64,000 nt of DNA from Pantoea sp. Eser. Lineage in GTDB: Bacteria > Pseudomonadota > Gammaproteobacteria > Enterobacterales > Enterobacteriaceae. The DNA lies in NCBI GenBank assembly GCA_009830035.1, contig SZZY01000013.1, forward strand, positions 1 to 64,000, in the 5' to 3' direction. This document shows positions 42,194 to 54,558 of the stretch, piece by piece. Under the pieces are notes generated by a model that saw only the letters and a list, made by a program, of their open reading frames with translations, was not told the origin of the DNA and searched no databases. The position numbers and the translations under genes are program-made. Within the stretch, counting starts at the first letter, position 1; every line of letters begins with the position of its first letter.

Positions 42194-42398
42194 AGTTGAA
42201 CTCAAGTTTCAGACGAACGACCTGGCGGTTAATTTCTGACATCACGCTCAGGTGCTGTTTGTCTTTGACGCGCGGGATTAGCACTTTCCCTTTATCAAAC
42301 TCAAATGCGCCGACGTCCTTGATATACAACCTTCCTTTGAACAGCGTTTTTACATATTTCGCTATTTTTAGCGGATTATAGCGCTGGAAGATCTTCAT
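42192..42398 (-). CDS. ytfK: Stringent-response modulator YtfK
   Basis: YtfK binds SpoT and promotes ppGpp accumulation during phosphate or fatty-acid starvation in E. coli. The 68-residue frame [20 protein letters not shown] to [11 protein letters not shown] matches throughout. The frame is open 21 codons upstream, but the MKIF start agrees with the family. It is convergent with ytfL. Intact. Confidence 0.93.
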   Translation of the reverse strand: MKIFQRYNPLKIAKYVKTLFKGRLYIKDVGAFEFDKGKVLIPRVKDKQHLSVMSEINRQVVRLKLEFN

Positions 42399-42713
42399 AC
42401 TGATTAACTCCTGTACAGTTTTAAGCACGCTTCGCCGTTTCCAAAATAGGTACGAGCCCATGAAGCGCGAATTCGGGATAAACTATAGAACACTCAGCGT
42501 TGCTGTTGTTCCGGAAAATGAATTTTTTTACTGAGTTGACACATCATTACAGAACACTCTGTTATTACGCTCATACAACGCAGTATAAACCTTCAGTCGT
42601 TAAGGAATTGTGGTGCTGATAACAAACCTGACACCTTTCCAGGACAGCTGCATCATCCCCGCCTACTATTTCAATAAAATGACTAACTGGTCTGATCATT
42701 TAAGGAAACAGCG
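42399..42713. other. ytfK-ytfJ divergent promoter region
   Basis: This AT-rich gap has no gene. It contains the TTGACA/TGTTAT candidate for ytfJ and, on the minus strand, TATAGT (42482-42487) as a possible -10 for ytfK. Confidence 0.45.
42536..42565 (+). promoter_or_regulatory. Candidate ytfJ promoter
   Basis: A consensus -35 TTGACA (42536-42541) is followed after 18 bases by TGTTAT. It would give a leader of about 140 bases before ytfJ. Spacing is one base longer than ideal. Confidence 0.45.
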
Positions 42714-43271
42714 ATGCGAATCACTCTGGCAGCGATAGTTTTGTCGTTACTGATACCGGCAAGCGTTATGTCGCATGATTTAAAGCAGGATGCGCGCGTA
42801 CCGGCCGTCGGCGTGAATGACAAAGGTGAGCTGTTATTGCAGCAGGATGAGTTTAGCTACAAAAACTGGAACAGTACGCAGCTGAGTGGAAAAGTTCGCG
42901 TGATTCAGCATATTGCCGGGCGTTCATCAGCCAAGCAAATGAATGCGGCATTAATTGAAGCGATCAAAGCCGCAAAGCTGCCGCATGAACGCTATCAGAC
43001 CACCACTATCGTCAATACCGATGACGCGATTCCGGGTACCGGCATGTTTGTGCGCAGCAGCATTGAGAGCAATAAGCAGCAGTATCCGTGGTCACAGTTC
43101 ATCGTCGACGATAAAGGCAATGTGCAGCGCGCCTGGCAGCTGCAACAGGGCGGCTCGGCCATTGTGGTGCTGGATAAACGTGGCACGGTGAAATTTGTTA
43201 AGGATGGGCCGCTGACCCAGGAGGAAGTACAGCAGGTGGTGACGCTGGTGACGTCCCTGCTGGCGCACTAG
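42714..43271 (+). CDS. ytfJ: Periplasmic thioredoxin-fold protein YtfJ
   Basis: YtfJ is a small exported protein of unknown function with a thioredoxin-like fold. The 185-residue frame begins with a signal peptide (MRITLAAIVLSLLIPASVMS), then the mature domain with VRVIQHIAGRSSAKQMNAAL, IVNTDDAIPGTGMFVRSSIE and FIVDDKGNVQRAWQLQQGGS. The ATG follows AAGGAAACAGCG. Intact. Confidence 0.92.
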   Translation: MRITLAAIVLSLLIPASVMSHDLKQDARVPAVGVNDKGELLLQQDEFSYKNWNSTQLSGKVRVIQHIAGRSSAKQMNAALIEAIKAAKLPHERYQTTTIVNTDDAIPGTGMFVRSSIESNKQQYPWSQFIVDDKGNVQRAWQLQQGGSAIVVLDKRGTVKFVKDGPLTQEEVQQVVTLVTSLLAH

Positions 43272-43312
43272 CGGCAGCAGAGTGGCGGGAGGCTCGCCTC
43301 CCGCTTAACCGG

Positions 43313-44053
43313 CTAGAACAGAGAGACGCGGAAGCCGGGATTGAGGAAGGATTCGCGTGGCGCGTAATCCAGGGTTTTGCCCTGCCAGTCGTGTACATGG
43401 GCCCCCGCCGCCATCGCCACCGCGTGACCTGCGCCGGTATCCCAGATATTGGTTGGTCCGAAGCGCGGATAGAGCTGGGCTTTGCCTTCAGCCACCAGGC
43501 AGAACTTCAGCGATGAACCAGTCGCCACGGTCTGATGTTCACCCAGCTGTTTCAGATACTGCTTCATCTCATCATCGCCGTGTGAGCGGCTTACCACCAC
43601 CAGAGGTGGCCGGGCGTCACGCGCATGAATCTGTTCACGGTGGCCGCCCTCTTCTTTCCAGGCTTTGCCTTCTGTGGCAGAGTACATCACTCCCAGCGCG
43701 GGCGCATAGACCACGCCCAGCACCGGTTTGCCCGCCTCAATCAGCGCAATATTGACGGTGAATTCGCCGTTACGCTTGATGAACTCTTTGGTGCCATCGA
43801 GCGGATCGACCAGCCAGTAGCGCTGCCAGTGCTGACGCACCTCCCAGGCCGGCGGGTCCTCTTCTGAAAGGACCGGTACGTCAGGCGAAAGCTGCGCCAG
43901 ACCGTTGACGATCACCTGATGCGCGGCGATGTCGGCATCGGTGACCGGCGAGTCATCCGATTTGTGAGAAACGTCAAGCGGCGCGGCGTCATTGTAAACC
44001 TGCATAATCGCGTCGCCCGCTTCGCGTGCCAGTTGGCAAATTTGCTCTAACAT
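43313..44053 (-). CDS. cysQ: 3'(2'),5'-bisphosphate nucleotidase CysQ
   Basis: CysQ dephosphorylates PAP, a by-product of sulfate assimilation, to AMP. The 246-residue inositol-monophosphatase-fold frame has the metal motifs [13 protein letters not shown] and [19 protein letters not shown] and the C-terminal [15 protein letters not shown]. It starts next to the divergent cpdB region. Intact, unlike its periplasmic relative cpdB. Confidence 0.95.
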   Translation of the reverse strand: MLEQICQLAREAGDAIMQVYNDAAPLDVSHKSDDSPVTDADIAAHQVIVNGLAQLSPDVPVLSEEDPPAWEVRQHWQRYWLVDPLDGTKEFIKRNGEFTVNIALIEAGKPVLGVVYAPALGVMYSATEGKAWKEEGGHREQIHARDARPPLVVVSRSHGDDEMKQYLKQLGEHQTVATGSSLKFCLVAEGKAQLYPRFGPTNIWDTGAGHAVAMAAGAHVHDWQGKTLDYAPRESFLNPGFRVSLF

Positions 44054-44346
44054 TTTTCACCTCGTTGTGTCCACCTGCTGCACGTTCAGTTCGACGCCTG
44101 ATGGTTACATTTTAGCAGTTCCGCTCCGCCAGCCGATCGCACGGCGGAAGTACGGAGCAATTTATAGATATATCAATACCATAGTTACCTGCTTATCGCC
44201 ACGCCTGCCGGCCCCGCCACAATCTGAAAACCATAATCCACTGACTGATGCGCCAAAACGATACATCCATCACGATTTAAACTGACCAATCATCAGGCTT
44301 TTACATTATTTTGAGAGCCTTAACTTATCTGGCAGCAGGAGCAAAC

Positions 44347-46286
44347 ATGTTTAAGCCTGGAATGATGTTACTGGCCCTGAGCATTTCCGTCGCCGCACAG
44401 GCGGCAACGGTCGATTTGCGGATACTCGAAACCACCGATCTGCACAGTAACATGATGGATTTCGACTACTACAAAGATACTCCGACCGAGAAATTTGGCC
44501 TGGTCCGGACCGCCACACTGATTCATGCGGCGCGCCAGCAGGTTAAAAACAGCTTACTGGTCGATAACGGCGACATCATCCAGGGTAGCCCGCTCGGCGA
44601 TTATATGGCGGCCAAAGGGCTTAAAGCGGGCGAGATCCATCCGGTTTACAAAGCGCTTAATACTCTCGACTACAGCGTCGGTAATCTGGGTAACCACGAG
44701 TTTAACTATGGCCTGCCTTACCTAAAAAAAGCGCTGGCCGGCGCACGCTTTCCCTATGTCAACGCCAACGTTATTGACCTCAAAAGCGGCAAGCCGCTGT
44801 TCACCCCCTACCTGATTAAATCAACTCAGGTGGTGGATCGCAACGGCAAAGCGCAGACGGTGAAAATTGGCTACATCGGCTTTGTGCCGCCACAGATTAT
44901 GGTGTGGGATAAAGCCAATCTGCAGGGCAAAGTGCGGGTGGATGACATCACCGAAACCGCCCGTCGCTACGTACCTGAAATGCGCGCCCAGGACGCTGAT
45001 ATCATCGTCGCCATTCCCCACTCCGGTCTGAGCAGCGAGCCGTATTACGCGCTGGCGGAAAACTCGGTTTACTACCTCAGCCAGGTTGAAGGTATCAACG
45101 CCATTATGTTTGGCCATGCGCATGCGGTGTTCCCGGGCAGTGGCTTCGCCAGTATCAAAGGGGCAGATATCGCCTAGGGGACGCTGAACGCATCCCGGCC
45201 GTGATGCCCGGCATGTGGGGCGATCATCTGGGTGTGGTCGATCTGGTGCTGAATAATGACGGCGGACGCTGGCAGCTCAGCAGCGGCAAAGCCGAGGCGC
45301 GGCCGATTTATGATACCGCAGCGAAAAAGTCGTTAGCGGCGGAAGATCCGGCGCTGGTGCAGGTGCTGGCTGACGATCATCGTGCTACGCGGGCGTTTGT
45401 CGCTAAGCCGATCGGCAAGTCCGCCGATGTGATGTATAGCTATCTGTCACTGGTACAGGACGATCCGACCGTGCAGATCGTGAATAATGCCCAGCGCGCC
45501 TACGTTGAGCATTTCATTCAGGGCGATCCGGATCTCGGTCGTCTGCCGGTCGTCTCTGCGGCGGCTCCGTTTAAAGCGGGTGGCAGCAAAAACGATCCAG
45601 CCAGCTACGTCGAAGTAGAAAAAGGACCGCTCACCTTCCGCAACGCCGCCGATCTCTACCTTTATCCGAATACCCTGGTATTGATGAAAATCAGCGGTGC
45701 GCAGGTGAAAGAGTGGCTGCAATGTTCAGCAGGCCAGTTCAATCAGATCGATCCGCACAGCAGCAAAACCCAGTCGCTGATCAACTGGGATTTCCGCACT
45801 TACAACTTTGACGTGATTGATGGGGTCAATTATCAGATCGATGTGACCCAGCCGGCGCGTTATAATGCCGAGTGTCAGCTGATTCATCCGCAGGCCTCAC
45901 GCATTCGCCAGCTGAGCTGGCAGGGTAAGCCGATCGATCCGCAGGCAACCTTCCTGGTGGCGACCAACAACTATCGTGCTTACGGCGGCAAGTTTGCCGG
46001 CACCGGCGATAAGTACATTGCCTTCGCCTCACCGGATGAGAACCGTTCCGTGGTGGCCGCCTATATCAGCGCGGAAACGAAAAAACAGGGTGAAGTCAGA
46101 CCGCAGGCGGACAATAACTGGCGTCTGGCGCCGATTAACTCTGCCACGCCGCTGGATATCCGCTTTGAAACCGCGCCTGGCGATAAAGCGACCCACTTTA
46201 TTCAGCAGCATGCACAGTACCCGCTCCAGCCAAAGGGCACGGATGCGATCGGTTTTGCTCTCTGGCAGGTGAATTTACAGCAGTAA
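44347..46286 (+). pseudogene. cpdB: cpdB (periplasmic 2',3'-cyclic-nucleotide phosphodiesterase), amber and frameshift
   Basis: CpdB hydrolyses 2',3'-cNMPs and 3'-nucleotides in the periplasm. From [19 protein letters not shown] (signal peptide) the metal motifs [30 protein letters not shown] and [12 protein letters not shown] are present. A TAG at 45175-45177 breaks KGADIA-stop-GTLN, and one base is missing about 15 bases later (AACGCATC for AACGGCATC). The other frame continues [18 protein letters not shown] through the C-terminal 5'-nucleotidase domain ([20 protein letters not shown]). Two lesions inactivate it. Confidence 0.92.
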
Positions 46287-46295
46287 GAAGGAAGA

Positions 46296-46318
46296 GGCGG
46301 CGGCGGGTATAGCCGCCG
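46296..46318 (+). terminator. Stem-loop after cpdB
   Basis: GGCGGCGGC-GGGTATA-GCCGCCGCC is a perfect GC-rich hairpin 10 bases beyond the cpdB stop. A T run is absent, so termination strength is uncertain. Confidence 0.5.
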
Positions 46319-46414
46319 CCGGCGTTCCCTTTGTCCGGCACACTGACAGATGCCCAAGTCAGGCCCGCGACGGGAACGCAACGCTGCACCCGCAAGGGGC
46401 GCAGCGCCGGGGTA

Positions 46415-47035
46415 TTACAGGATTTCCAGCAGCTCTACTTCAAAGATCAGGGTGCTGAATGGCGGGATAGAGGCACCGGCACCACGCTCGCCGTATGCGA
46501 GGTTGTGTGGGATCACCAGTTCCCATTTTGAGCCAACCGGCATCAGGTTCAGCGCTTCAATCCAGCCGGCGATCACGCCGCTGATCGGGAATTCTGCTGG
46601 CTCACCGCGTGCTACGGAACTATCGAACACGCTGCCGTCAATCAGTTTGCCGGTGTAGTGAACGCGAACGCGATCCTGGCGTGAAGGGATAGGACCTTCG
46701 CCCTGGGTGATGACGCTGAACTGCAGGCCGGATTCGGTGCTGCTCACGCCTTCACGCTGCGCATGTTCCAGCAGGAATGCCTGACCTTCTGCCGCCATCG
46801 CTTTGGTGCGCTCGCGGCGCACGCCTTCTGCGCGTTCATGCACTTCACGCAGTGCACGATGAACCACATCAACCGGTACCGCCGGCGAGTTTCCTTCCAG
46901 CGCGTCGCGCAGGCCCGCGAGCAGTGCTTCTGGCTGCAGCCCCTGCAGACCAGATTCCAGCAACTGCTGGCCAACCTGTAAACCAATACCGTAACTTGCT
47001 TGTGCTTCGACGCTGTCGAAAGAAGGGGTAGTCAT
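46415..47035 (-). CDS. fklB: FKBP-type peptidyl-prolyl isomerase FklB (FKBP22)
   Basis: FklB is a dimeric cytoplasmic prolyl isomerase. The 206-residue frame from [20 protein letters not shown] has the helical dimerisation domain ([20 protein letters not shown]) and the C-terminal FKBP domain ([40 protein letters not shown]). The open frame extends 48 codons upstream, but the start used gives the family length. Divergent from ytfB. Intact. Confidence 0.95.
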   Translation of the reverse strand: MTTPSFDSVEAQASYGIGLQVGQQLLESGLQGLQPEALLAGLRDALEGNSPAVPVDVVHRALREVHERAEGVRRERTKAMAAEGQAFLLEHAQREGVSSTESGLQFSVITQGEGPIPSRQDRVRVHYTGKLIDGSVFDSSVARGEPAEFPISGVIAGWIEALNLMPVGSKWELVIPHNLAYGERGAGASIPPFSTLIFEVELLEIL

Positions 47036-47253
47036 CTTCGTTCCTTTCACTCTCGGATAGATTCGAACCGGCAGCATAGCAGTGCAGGCCGCTGGCGTAA
47101 AATGCCCTGCATCGCAGATGACTTTTCCCGGCGAAAGAGAAACAATACCCCCGTCAAATTTATCAATGCTGGCAGGCACTTCGCGCCGGTATTGCCCATA
47201 CTATAACTGTTGACGGAATTACGCCGTCTGTTACACACCAAAAGAGAGAACAC

Positions 47254-47925
47254 ATGGGCCAGATCGCCCCACGACACCGCAGGACGCGCGCAACGCTTAT
47301 TGTATCCCGGCTGCAAACCTGGCTGGCCGCACGCAAGCCGCAGCAACCCGCCGGAGAGGAGGAACCACGAATGGCTTCAGACGCGTCATCACGGCTACCG
47401 ACATGGCTTCATCGTATCTGGCATTCTACCGACCACATCGGCTGGATGAACCCGCTGCCTGCGCCGCATCGCCGTGGCATTGTTATCGCGCTGCTGGTGA
47501 TGCTGCTGGCGTTTCTCTGGCCGGTCAGTACACCGCGCTATCCGGTGGAGCGTCCGGTTACGCCGTCGGCTGAGAAAGAGGTGCCGATGCAGGCGGATAT
47601 TTACGACAACAAAACCGACTCATCCCCTTCTCAGCCGCAGCAGACGCCAAAAGCGGATTCACAGGGAGAGTGGCGCAACTATACCGTCGCCTCAGGCCAG
47701 ACGCTGGCCCAGCTGTTCCGTGACAACAGTCTGCCGATCAATGATGTGTTTGCGATGGCGCGGGTGGAAGGCAGCGATCAGCCGCTGAGTTCACTGAAAA
47801 GCGGTCAGCAGGTCAAAATCCGTCAGGACGCACAGGGCGCAGTGACCGGACTGACGATAGAGGGCGCTAACGGCCCGGTGCTGTTTACGCGTCAGCCGGA
47901 TGGCAGCTTTATCCGCGCACAATAG
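47254..47925 (+). CDS. ytfB: OapA-family cell-division-associated protein YtfB
   Basis: YtfB is an inner-membrane protein with a LysM/OapA-like C-terminal domain; in E. coli it binds glycans and localises to the septum. The 223-residue frame has a membrane helix (GIVIALLVMLLAFLWPV) after a basic cytoplasmic part, a linker rich in Gln and Ser, and the domain WRNYTVASGQTLAQLFRDNS. The ATG follows AGAGAGAAC. Intact. Confidence 0.92.
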   Translation: MGQIAPRHRRTRATLIVSRLQTWLAARKPQQPAGEEEPRMASDASSRLPTWLHRIWHSTDHIGWMNPLPAPHRRGIVIALLVMLLAFLWPVSTPRYPVERPVTPSAEKEVPMQADIYDNKTDSSPSQPQQTPKADSQGEWRNYTVASGQTLAQLFRDNSLPINDVFAMARVEGSDQPLSSLKSGQQVKIRQDAQGAVTGLTIEGANGPVLFTRQPDGSFIRAQ

Positions 47926-47943
47926 CGTTCTGGCGGCGATAAA

Positions 47944-47975
47944 AACAAAAACGCCGGCACAAGGCACGGCGTTCC
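47944..47975 (-). terminator. Terminator of the rpsF-priB-rpsR-rplI operon
   Basis: On the minus strand AACGCCG-TGCCTTGTGC-CGGCGTT is followed by TTTGTTTTTA, 20 bases after the rplI stop. The convergent ytfB ends just beyond it. Confidence 0.8.
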
Positions 47976-47996
47976 CGCAGTACTCAGTAATAAAAA

Positions 47997-48458
<462 letters not shown>

Positions 48459-48485
48459 TTAAAGTCGTTAATGGACAGTTGCCGA

Positions 48486-49035
<550 letters not shown>

Positions 49036-49041
49036 GATGGA

Positions 49042-49500
<459 letters not shown>

Positions 49501-49511
49501 GGAACGTTATA

Positions 49512-49563
49512 GGCTGTGTCCCACAAAGGTTCGTTGTGACGAGCGCTTGTGTGGGACACAGCC
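49512..49563 (-). repeat. Long inverted repeat in the rpsF leader
   Basis: GGCTGTGTCCCACA and its exact complement TGTGGGACACAGCC flank a 24-base spacer, in the transcribed leader between the promoter and the S6:S18 motif. It could form a stable hairpin. Origin (regulatory or small mobile palindrome) is unclear. Confidence 0.65.
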
Positions 49564-49592
49564 TGAGAATGCGGCTGAAAAATCAACGCGTA

Positions 49593-49621
49593 ATCATACT
49601 GGCGGCGGTAACTAAACTCAA
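49593..49621 (-). promoter_or_regulatory. Sigma-70 promoter of the rpsF operon
   Basis: On the minus strand TTGAGT (49616-49621) is separated by exactly 17 bases from TATGAT (49593-49598). Position and strength suit the ribosomal protein operon, giving a leader of about 150 bases. Confidence 0.75.
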
Positions 49622-49844
49622 GCGCGCATTTCAACAAATGCCATCCGGCGTGCCAGATACGGAGGCTTTTCGTGCTAATCATGTGAATACAGCGCATTAA
49701 GCGGGGATTATTCAAAAACGCTGATAAAGAGGTTCAGACGGACGATCTGGCGATAATATCGCCAGTCGCTAAACTTAATGCAGACGTTACGGTTTGGCTT
49801 ATCGGCGTCTAACAGAGTGTCTTCCCTGAAGTGAGGAGTCGGCC

Positions 49845-50048
49845 ATGAAAAGGTACGTCATCGCCACTTTACTGGGTCTCTTCCTGTCTCTACCCGCTCT
49901 TGCCAGCAATGCTGACTGTGCGCAGCAGATGAGAAGTCACAGCAGCAAAGCAGCCGCGGGTTATGTCTACGTTAATCGACTGGATGCACCGGAGAGTAAT
50001 CCGGTCAGTGCGCCAGCCCGACTGTCAGAACGGTTCACTGCCCGCTGA
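49845..50048 (+). CDS. Small putative secreted protein
   Basis: A GAGGAG site precedes the ATG of a 67-residue frame with a clear signal peptide (MKRYVIATLLGLFLSLPALA), followed by SNADCAQQMRSHSSKAAAG and a C-terminus without known motifs. In E. coli this position holds small DUF1471 proteins; this sequence lacks that domain, so it is either unrelated or a degraded relative. Product unknown. Confidence 0.5.
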   Translation: MKRYVIATLLGLFLSLPALASNADCAQQMRSHSSKAAAGYVYVNRLDAPESNPVSAPARLSERFTAR

Positions 50049-50065
50049 TAAACGGGTCGGGCCAC

Positions 50066-50094
50066 GGGCGCAGCAGACCCCTCCGCCCTTTTTT
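50066..50094 (+). terminator. Possible terminator after the small secreted protein
   Basis: GGGCG and CGCCC flank a 13-base loop and are followed by TTTTTT. The stem is short. Confidence 0.5.
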
Positions 50095-50105
50095 ACGTCT
50101 GAGGG

Positions 50106-50854
50106 TTAAAGCTGATGCTTAAAGAAACTCACCAGCGCCGTCAGGCCTGACGGCGTAATCTTATGCCCAATCTGCTTCTCCGACAGTGAGGTCAGATGCT
50201 GCGCTAGTCCTTTGCTGCACAGCGCGGTTTCCAGCAGGGCGCTTTCGGCAAAGGGCACCACCTCATCGGCTTCGCCATGCCACAGCAGCAGCGGACGATT
50301 GGCCAGCGTCTCAAGCCGGGTGCTGGGATCGTATTCCGCCAGCGGGGCCATGCAGGCATCAAACTGTGCCTGCTGTTCCGGCGAGCGCACCACCAGCGGT
50401 GGGAACAGCGTCTGGCTGAGCTGCATAAAGTAGCCGGAACCCATCATGCAGGCGACGCTGTGAATATGCGGATAGCGGGCCATCGCCCCGAGCGCCGTCA
50501 TGCCGCCCATCGACGCCCCGGCGACCGCAAACCGTTCTCCGGCGATCAGATCGTCAGCGCGCAGCGCCGATTCCAGCTGCGGCAGCTCATCAATATTTTT
50601 TTCAGGGTATCCCAGAAGCGACTCAGGCGGGTTTCAGCATCGCCGTGATAGCGCGCGACGTGCAGATCCGCATCCGGCATCACCGCCCGGAATCCGGCCT
50701 GCGCTAAGGCGACGGCAAAATAGGCATAGACTTCTTTCGATGAGGTGAAGACGTGATAAAACAGCACGGTCGGCAGCCGGTTACGGCGCTGACCAGCCGG
50801 CGCGGCGTGCAGACACTCAATTACTGCCAGCGTTTCCGTGGTGAGTTCGATCAT
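50106..50854 (-). pseudogene. yjfP: yjfP (alpha/beta-hydrolase esterase), frameshift in A run
   Basis: YjfP is a carboxylesterase of the dienelactone-hydrolase type. The frame begins MIELTTETLAVIECLHAAPA and has TVLFYHVFTSSKEVYAYFAV. One A is missing in a seven-A run near 50600, and the frame resumes as IDELPQLESALRADDL with the nucleophile elbow GASMGGMTAL, then RPLLLWHGEADEVVPFAES with catalytic Asp/His positions. A single-base homopolymer lesion could also be a sequencing error. Confidence 0.85.
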
Positions 50855-51012
50855 ATTCTCTCCTGAAAGGGGCAAAGCACAGTCTTTGAGTGTACGTTCT
50901 GCCACCACATTTGCGAAGCCATTCCCCGCAGCCCGCCGTCAGCTTCAGCACTAAACTTTTCCGTGTTGCTGCCGTTGATCCGGTATCCCCCTCATGTGAT
51001 CAAAGGTAATTT

Positions 51013-52928
51013 ATGAAGCGTCTCTCTCTCAGCGGCCTGAGTCTTGGAGTTAAGCTGTCTGTACTGACGTCCCTCAGCGTAGCGTTATTACTGCTGGTTC
51101 TGACGCTGACCCAGAGCCACACCGCCTCACGCCAGCTGGAAAACCTCGCGATTGATGATATGCACAATCAGGTGCAGGGCATCAGTGAAATGGTGACCAT
51201 GTTCAACGCCACGCTTTCCGAAGAGGTGAGCAACTACACCAATCTGTTTAGCAGTTTTTTACCCAAGCGCTTTAGCCTCGATGAGAGTGCCCGGGTGCAG
51301 GTGGGCAGCTTTTCGACTCCGGTGCTGCGTGCCGGCTTAAAGACGCTCAATCTCGACCAGACGGCGGTGGACGATTTCACCGAACGCACCGCCGCGGTCG
51401 CCACCATTTTCGTGCGTGACGGCGATGACTTTATCCGTATCTCCACCTCGCTGAAGAAGCAGGATGGCAGTCGCGCCATCGGTACCCAGCTCGATCGCGC
51501 CAGCGCCGCCTGGAAAAGCGTGCATCAGGGTGAAATCTACCGCGGCCTCGCCACGCTGCACGCTGTTTGGCCATCATTACCCAGTCTCAGCCGGTTAAAG
51601 ATGCCAGCGGCACGGTGGTGGCTATTCTGTTTGTCGGGGTCGGAATCGATCAGCAATATGCCCTGATGCGTGAGAAAATCCTCGCGCGTCGGCTGGGCGA
51701 CAGCGGCCATTTTTATGTGATTAACGGCGCGCCCGGCAGCGCTCAGGGTCAGTATATGTTTGATCAGCAAAACGAAGGGAAACTACCGGGCTGGGATAAC
51801 GCGATACAACAGAAACTGCTGACCCAGCCGCAGGGGATACAGCAGCTGGAGATGGCCGGTGAGACCCGCATGCTGGCCGGGCAGCAGTTACCGGGCTGGA
51901 ACTGGGTGATTGTCGGCGAGGTTAACCGCGCCAGCCTGCTGGCACCGATTACCCACAGTCGTAACCTGTTTTTGCTCACCGGTCTGGCGCTGGTGCTGGT
52001 GTTTGCGCTTGGCTTTGTCTGGTACAGCCGCCGGGCGATTACCCGCCCGCTGCAGCAGGTGATTCATCTGGCGCAGCAGTATGCCGCCGGTAATTTGCAG
52101 GTGCATCCTGATACGCCGCGTCGCGACGAAGTGGGCCAGCTGATCAACGCCATCAACGGCATTGGCGATGGCCTGGAGAAGATCGTCGGCCAGGTGCGCA
52201 GCGCCGCGCAGGAGATCAACGGCACCGATACCATCGCTGCCAGCAGCCACAATATCAGCGAGCAGATTGGTCGTCAGGCCAGCAGCGTTGAGCAGACCTC
52301 GGCCAGCATGGAGCAGTTTGGCGCGACGGTAGAACATACCGCCGATAGCCTGCGCCAGGCGATGTCACTGGTGTCTGAAGCCAGCGATATCGTCAGTCAG
52401 GGCAGCCAGACCGTGGTGCGCTCGGTTAACACCATGTCGGCCATCAAAATCTCGTCGCAGAGCATTGCTGATATCACTCATGTGCTCGAATCTATCGCCT
52501 TCCACACCAATATCCTGGCGCTGAATGCGGCGGTTGAAGCCGCGCGCGCCGATGAACAGGGACGCAGATTTGCGGTGGTGGCGGCCGAAGTGCGGGCGCT
52601 GGCGCAGCGCTCGGCTCAGGCCGCAAAAGAGATTGATGGGCTGATCGCCACTTCAATCGGCAACGTGGCGGAAAGCCATCTGTTATCTGAGCAGACCCGC
52701 ATCGTGACGCACATTGAGCAGGTTCAGGCGCTGATGGGCGAGATTAACGTGGCGGCGCAACAGCAGGCCGCTGGCATTGGTCAGGTTAATCTGGCGATGA
52801 ACCAGATCAGCTAGGCGACGCATCAGAACAGTTAACTGGTGGCACAGGCGGAAAACAGCGCCCAGAACCTGAGTGATAAAGGCCATCATCTGACCCAATT
52901 GGTCAGCGTTTTTAGCCTCAAATCCTGA
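51013..52928 (+). pseudogene. Methyl-accepting chemotaxis protein with Cache domain, frameshift and two stops
   Basis: The receptor has an N-terminal helix (LSVLTSLSVALLLLVLTLTQ), a Cache-type periplasmic sensor (VATIFVRDGDDFIRISTSLK), a second helix ([20 protein letters not shown]), HAMP and a signalling domain with [20 protein letters not shown] and [20 protein letters not shown]. The frame shifts near 51560, TAG occurs at 52812-52814 (NQIS-stop-ATHQNS) and a TAA seven codons on. The last 30 residues follow and end at TGA. It is the second broken receptor in the window. Confidence 0.87.
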
Positions 52929-52984
52929 CGGCATTCGGGACGATGACATACACTTAATGCTTCGTCCTGAATGAGGGTTTTTCT

Positions 52985-53310
52985 ATGCGTTTCGCTTACT
53001 TACTGGTGTTAAGCCTGTCACTGGCAGGCTGCTCTGCGTTTCAGACGACCCCAAAAGCGCCGCCCGCACCGACGCAACAGGCGCAGGAAATTTCACGGGC
53101 GCAAAGTGCCGGTTTGCCAAAGCTGGGTAATATCACCGTCAACGTGCACGGTTCGCCGGATGATACAGAGCGCGCCGTGGCCGCCGGGCCAATCAGTCCG
53201 GTGCGACCTACTATCAGATTGTGGCGCTGAGCGAAACGGTGATGACTGGCTTATGGTACGCCAGCGCGATCCTGTACGGCGCTTCACCCGCCGCAGGCGC
53301 GAGCCAGTAA
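52985..53310 (+). pseudogene. bsmA: bsmA (DUF1471 biofilm stress lipoprotein), frameshifted
   Basis: BsmA (YjfO) is a lipoprotein of the YhcN/DUF1471 family affecting biofilm formation under stress. The signal sequence has lipobox LAGCS; QEISRAQSAGLPKLGNITVN and VHGSPDDTERAVAA follow. There some bases are lost, and another frame gives SGATYYQIVALSETVMTGLW and YASAILYG, the typical DUF1471 end, with TAA at 53308-53310. Tail-to-tail overlap with aidB. Confidence 0.8.
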
Positions 53311-54463
53311 GCGGTCGGCCAGCGCGGCGTCAAGTGGACGTGAGCCGCGCTGATCGAGCCATTGCCGGCACCCAGCCATCCGCCAGCGGTGGCTCAACGT
53401 ATTTCAGCAGCTGTGCGCCCGTTGCCAGCAGCAGGCTGCGGGTCAGTTCACGCGCCTGCGCCTCCGGTATTTTGTGCAGTCGCAGACGCAGCTGACGCCA
53501 GCGCGCATCGAAATGGCGGTTGCTGCCTTTGACTGCCTCAAATTCCTGGCTGAGCATCTGACCGTGACTGCCAAGCACGCAGTCAAAGCGGGTCATGCCG
53601 CCCATTTTCAGGATCAGCCGCACGCCTTCGCCCTCTTCCTCCAGCAGCCAGCCGGTGGCATCGCGAAACTCGACTTCGCTGCTGGCATTGGATCGATTGC
53701 CCAGCTTATCTTTCAGCCGCTCAATCAGGATGGCATTGCGGGAACCGTCCGGTAACAGGCGCGGCAGGAAGAAGCAGCTCAGTCCCGCGGGCGTCTGCGC
53801 CAGCACCAGATGCGCATCGCTTTGCGGCACCGAGAAAAACCACTTATGACCGGTGAGCCGGTACATTTCACCGGGACCGCGCGCACCCAGCGGCTCAGCG
53901 CGGGTGGTAGTGGTGAGCAGATCGCTGCCGCCCTGCTTTTCTGTCATGCCCATGCCGATCAGCAAGCCGCGTTTTTGATCGCCGGGCTGGGCATGGGTGT
54001 CATAACGATCGCTAAGCAGCGGATCGAGCCAGCCTTCGAACGCGGCCGGCAGATAGGTCTGGAGCAGCGGGATTGCCGCGTGGGTCATCGTCACCGGGCA
54101 GAGCGTGCCCGCTTCAACCTGAGCATGCAGAACAAAACGGGCGGCACGCGCCACGCTGGCATGTTCGCGCACCGTCGGTTGCCAGCTGAGATTGTGCAGA
54201 CGGCTGGCGCAGACGCCCTGCATCAGCAGATGCCAGGCGGGATGAAAACGCACTTCATTGAGCCGCACGCCACGCGCATCGTAGCGCAGCAGTTCGGGCG
54301 GTTCAGCACTGCCAAGTCCAGCCCGACGGAAGCCAGCCATTCACGATCCCACTCCGCGCCCTCGCGCTGTAGCGCTTCACTCAGCGGCGTATCGGATAAG
54401 GAACAGATTGCTGTTACTGAGAGGATGGGGCTGATTAAAAACGGTGTGTGTTGTCCAGGTCAT
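53284..54463 (-). pseudogene. aidB: aidB (alkylation-response flavoprotein), several lesions
   Basis: AidB is an acyl-CoA-dehydrogenase-like flavoprotein of the adaptive response, about 541 residues. The start MTWTTHTVFNQPHPLSNSNL is typical after GAGGAG. Single-base changes occur near 54400 and 54315, and another near 53370. In the body (GMGMTEKQGGSDLLTTTTRA, GHKWFFSVPQSDAHLVLAQT, KMGGMTRFDCVLGSHGQML) the sequence then jumps to SQEFEAVKGSNRHFDARW, deleting about 135 residues in frame. Clearly inactive. Confidence 0.9.
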
Positions 54464-54558
54464 AACCACTCCTCGCGGATGTCACCCCGTAAGTATGCGA
54501 GTGACACGCAGTTATGCCTGGTACAGAAACTAGTTTGTGGCGAGGATCACATCGGGGA

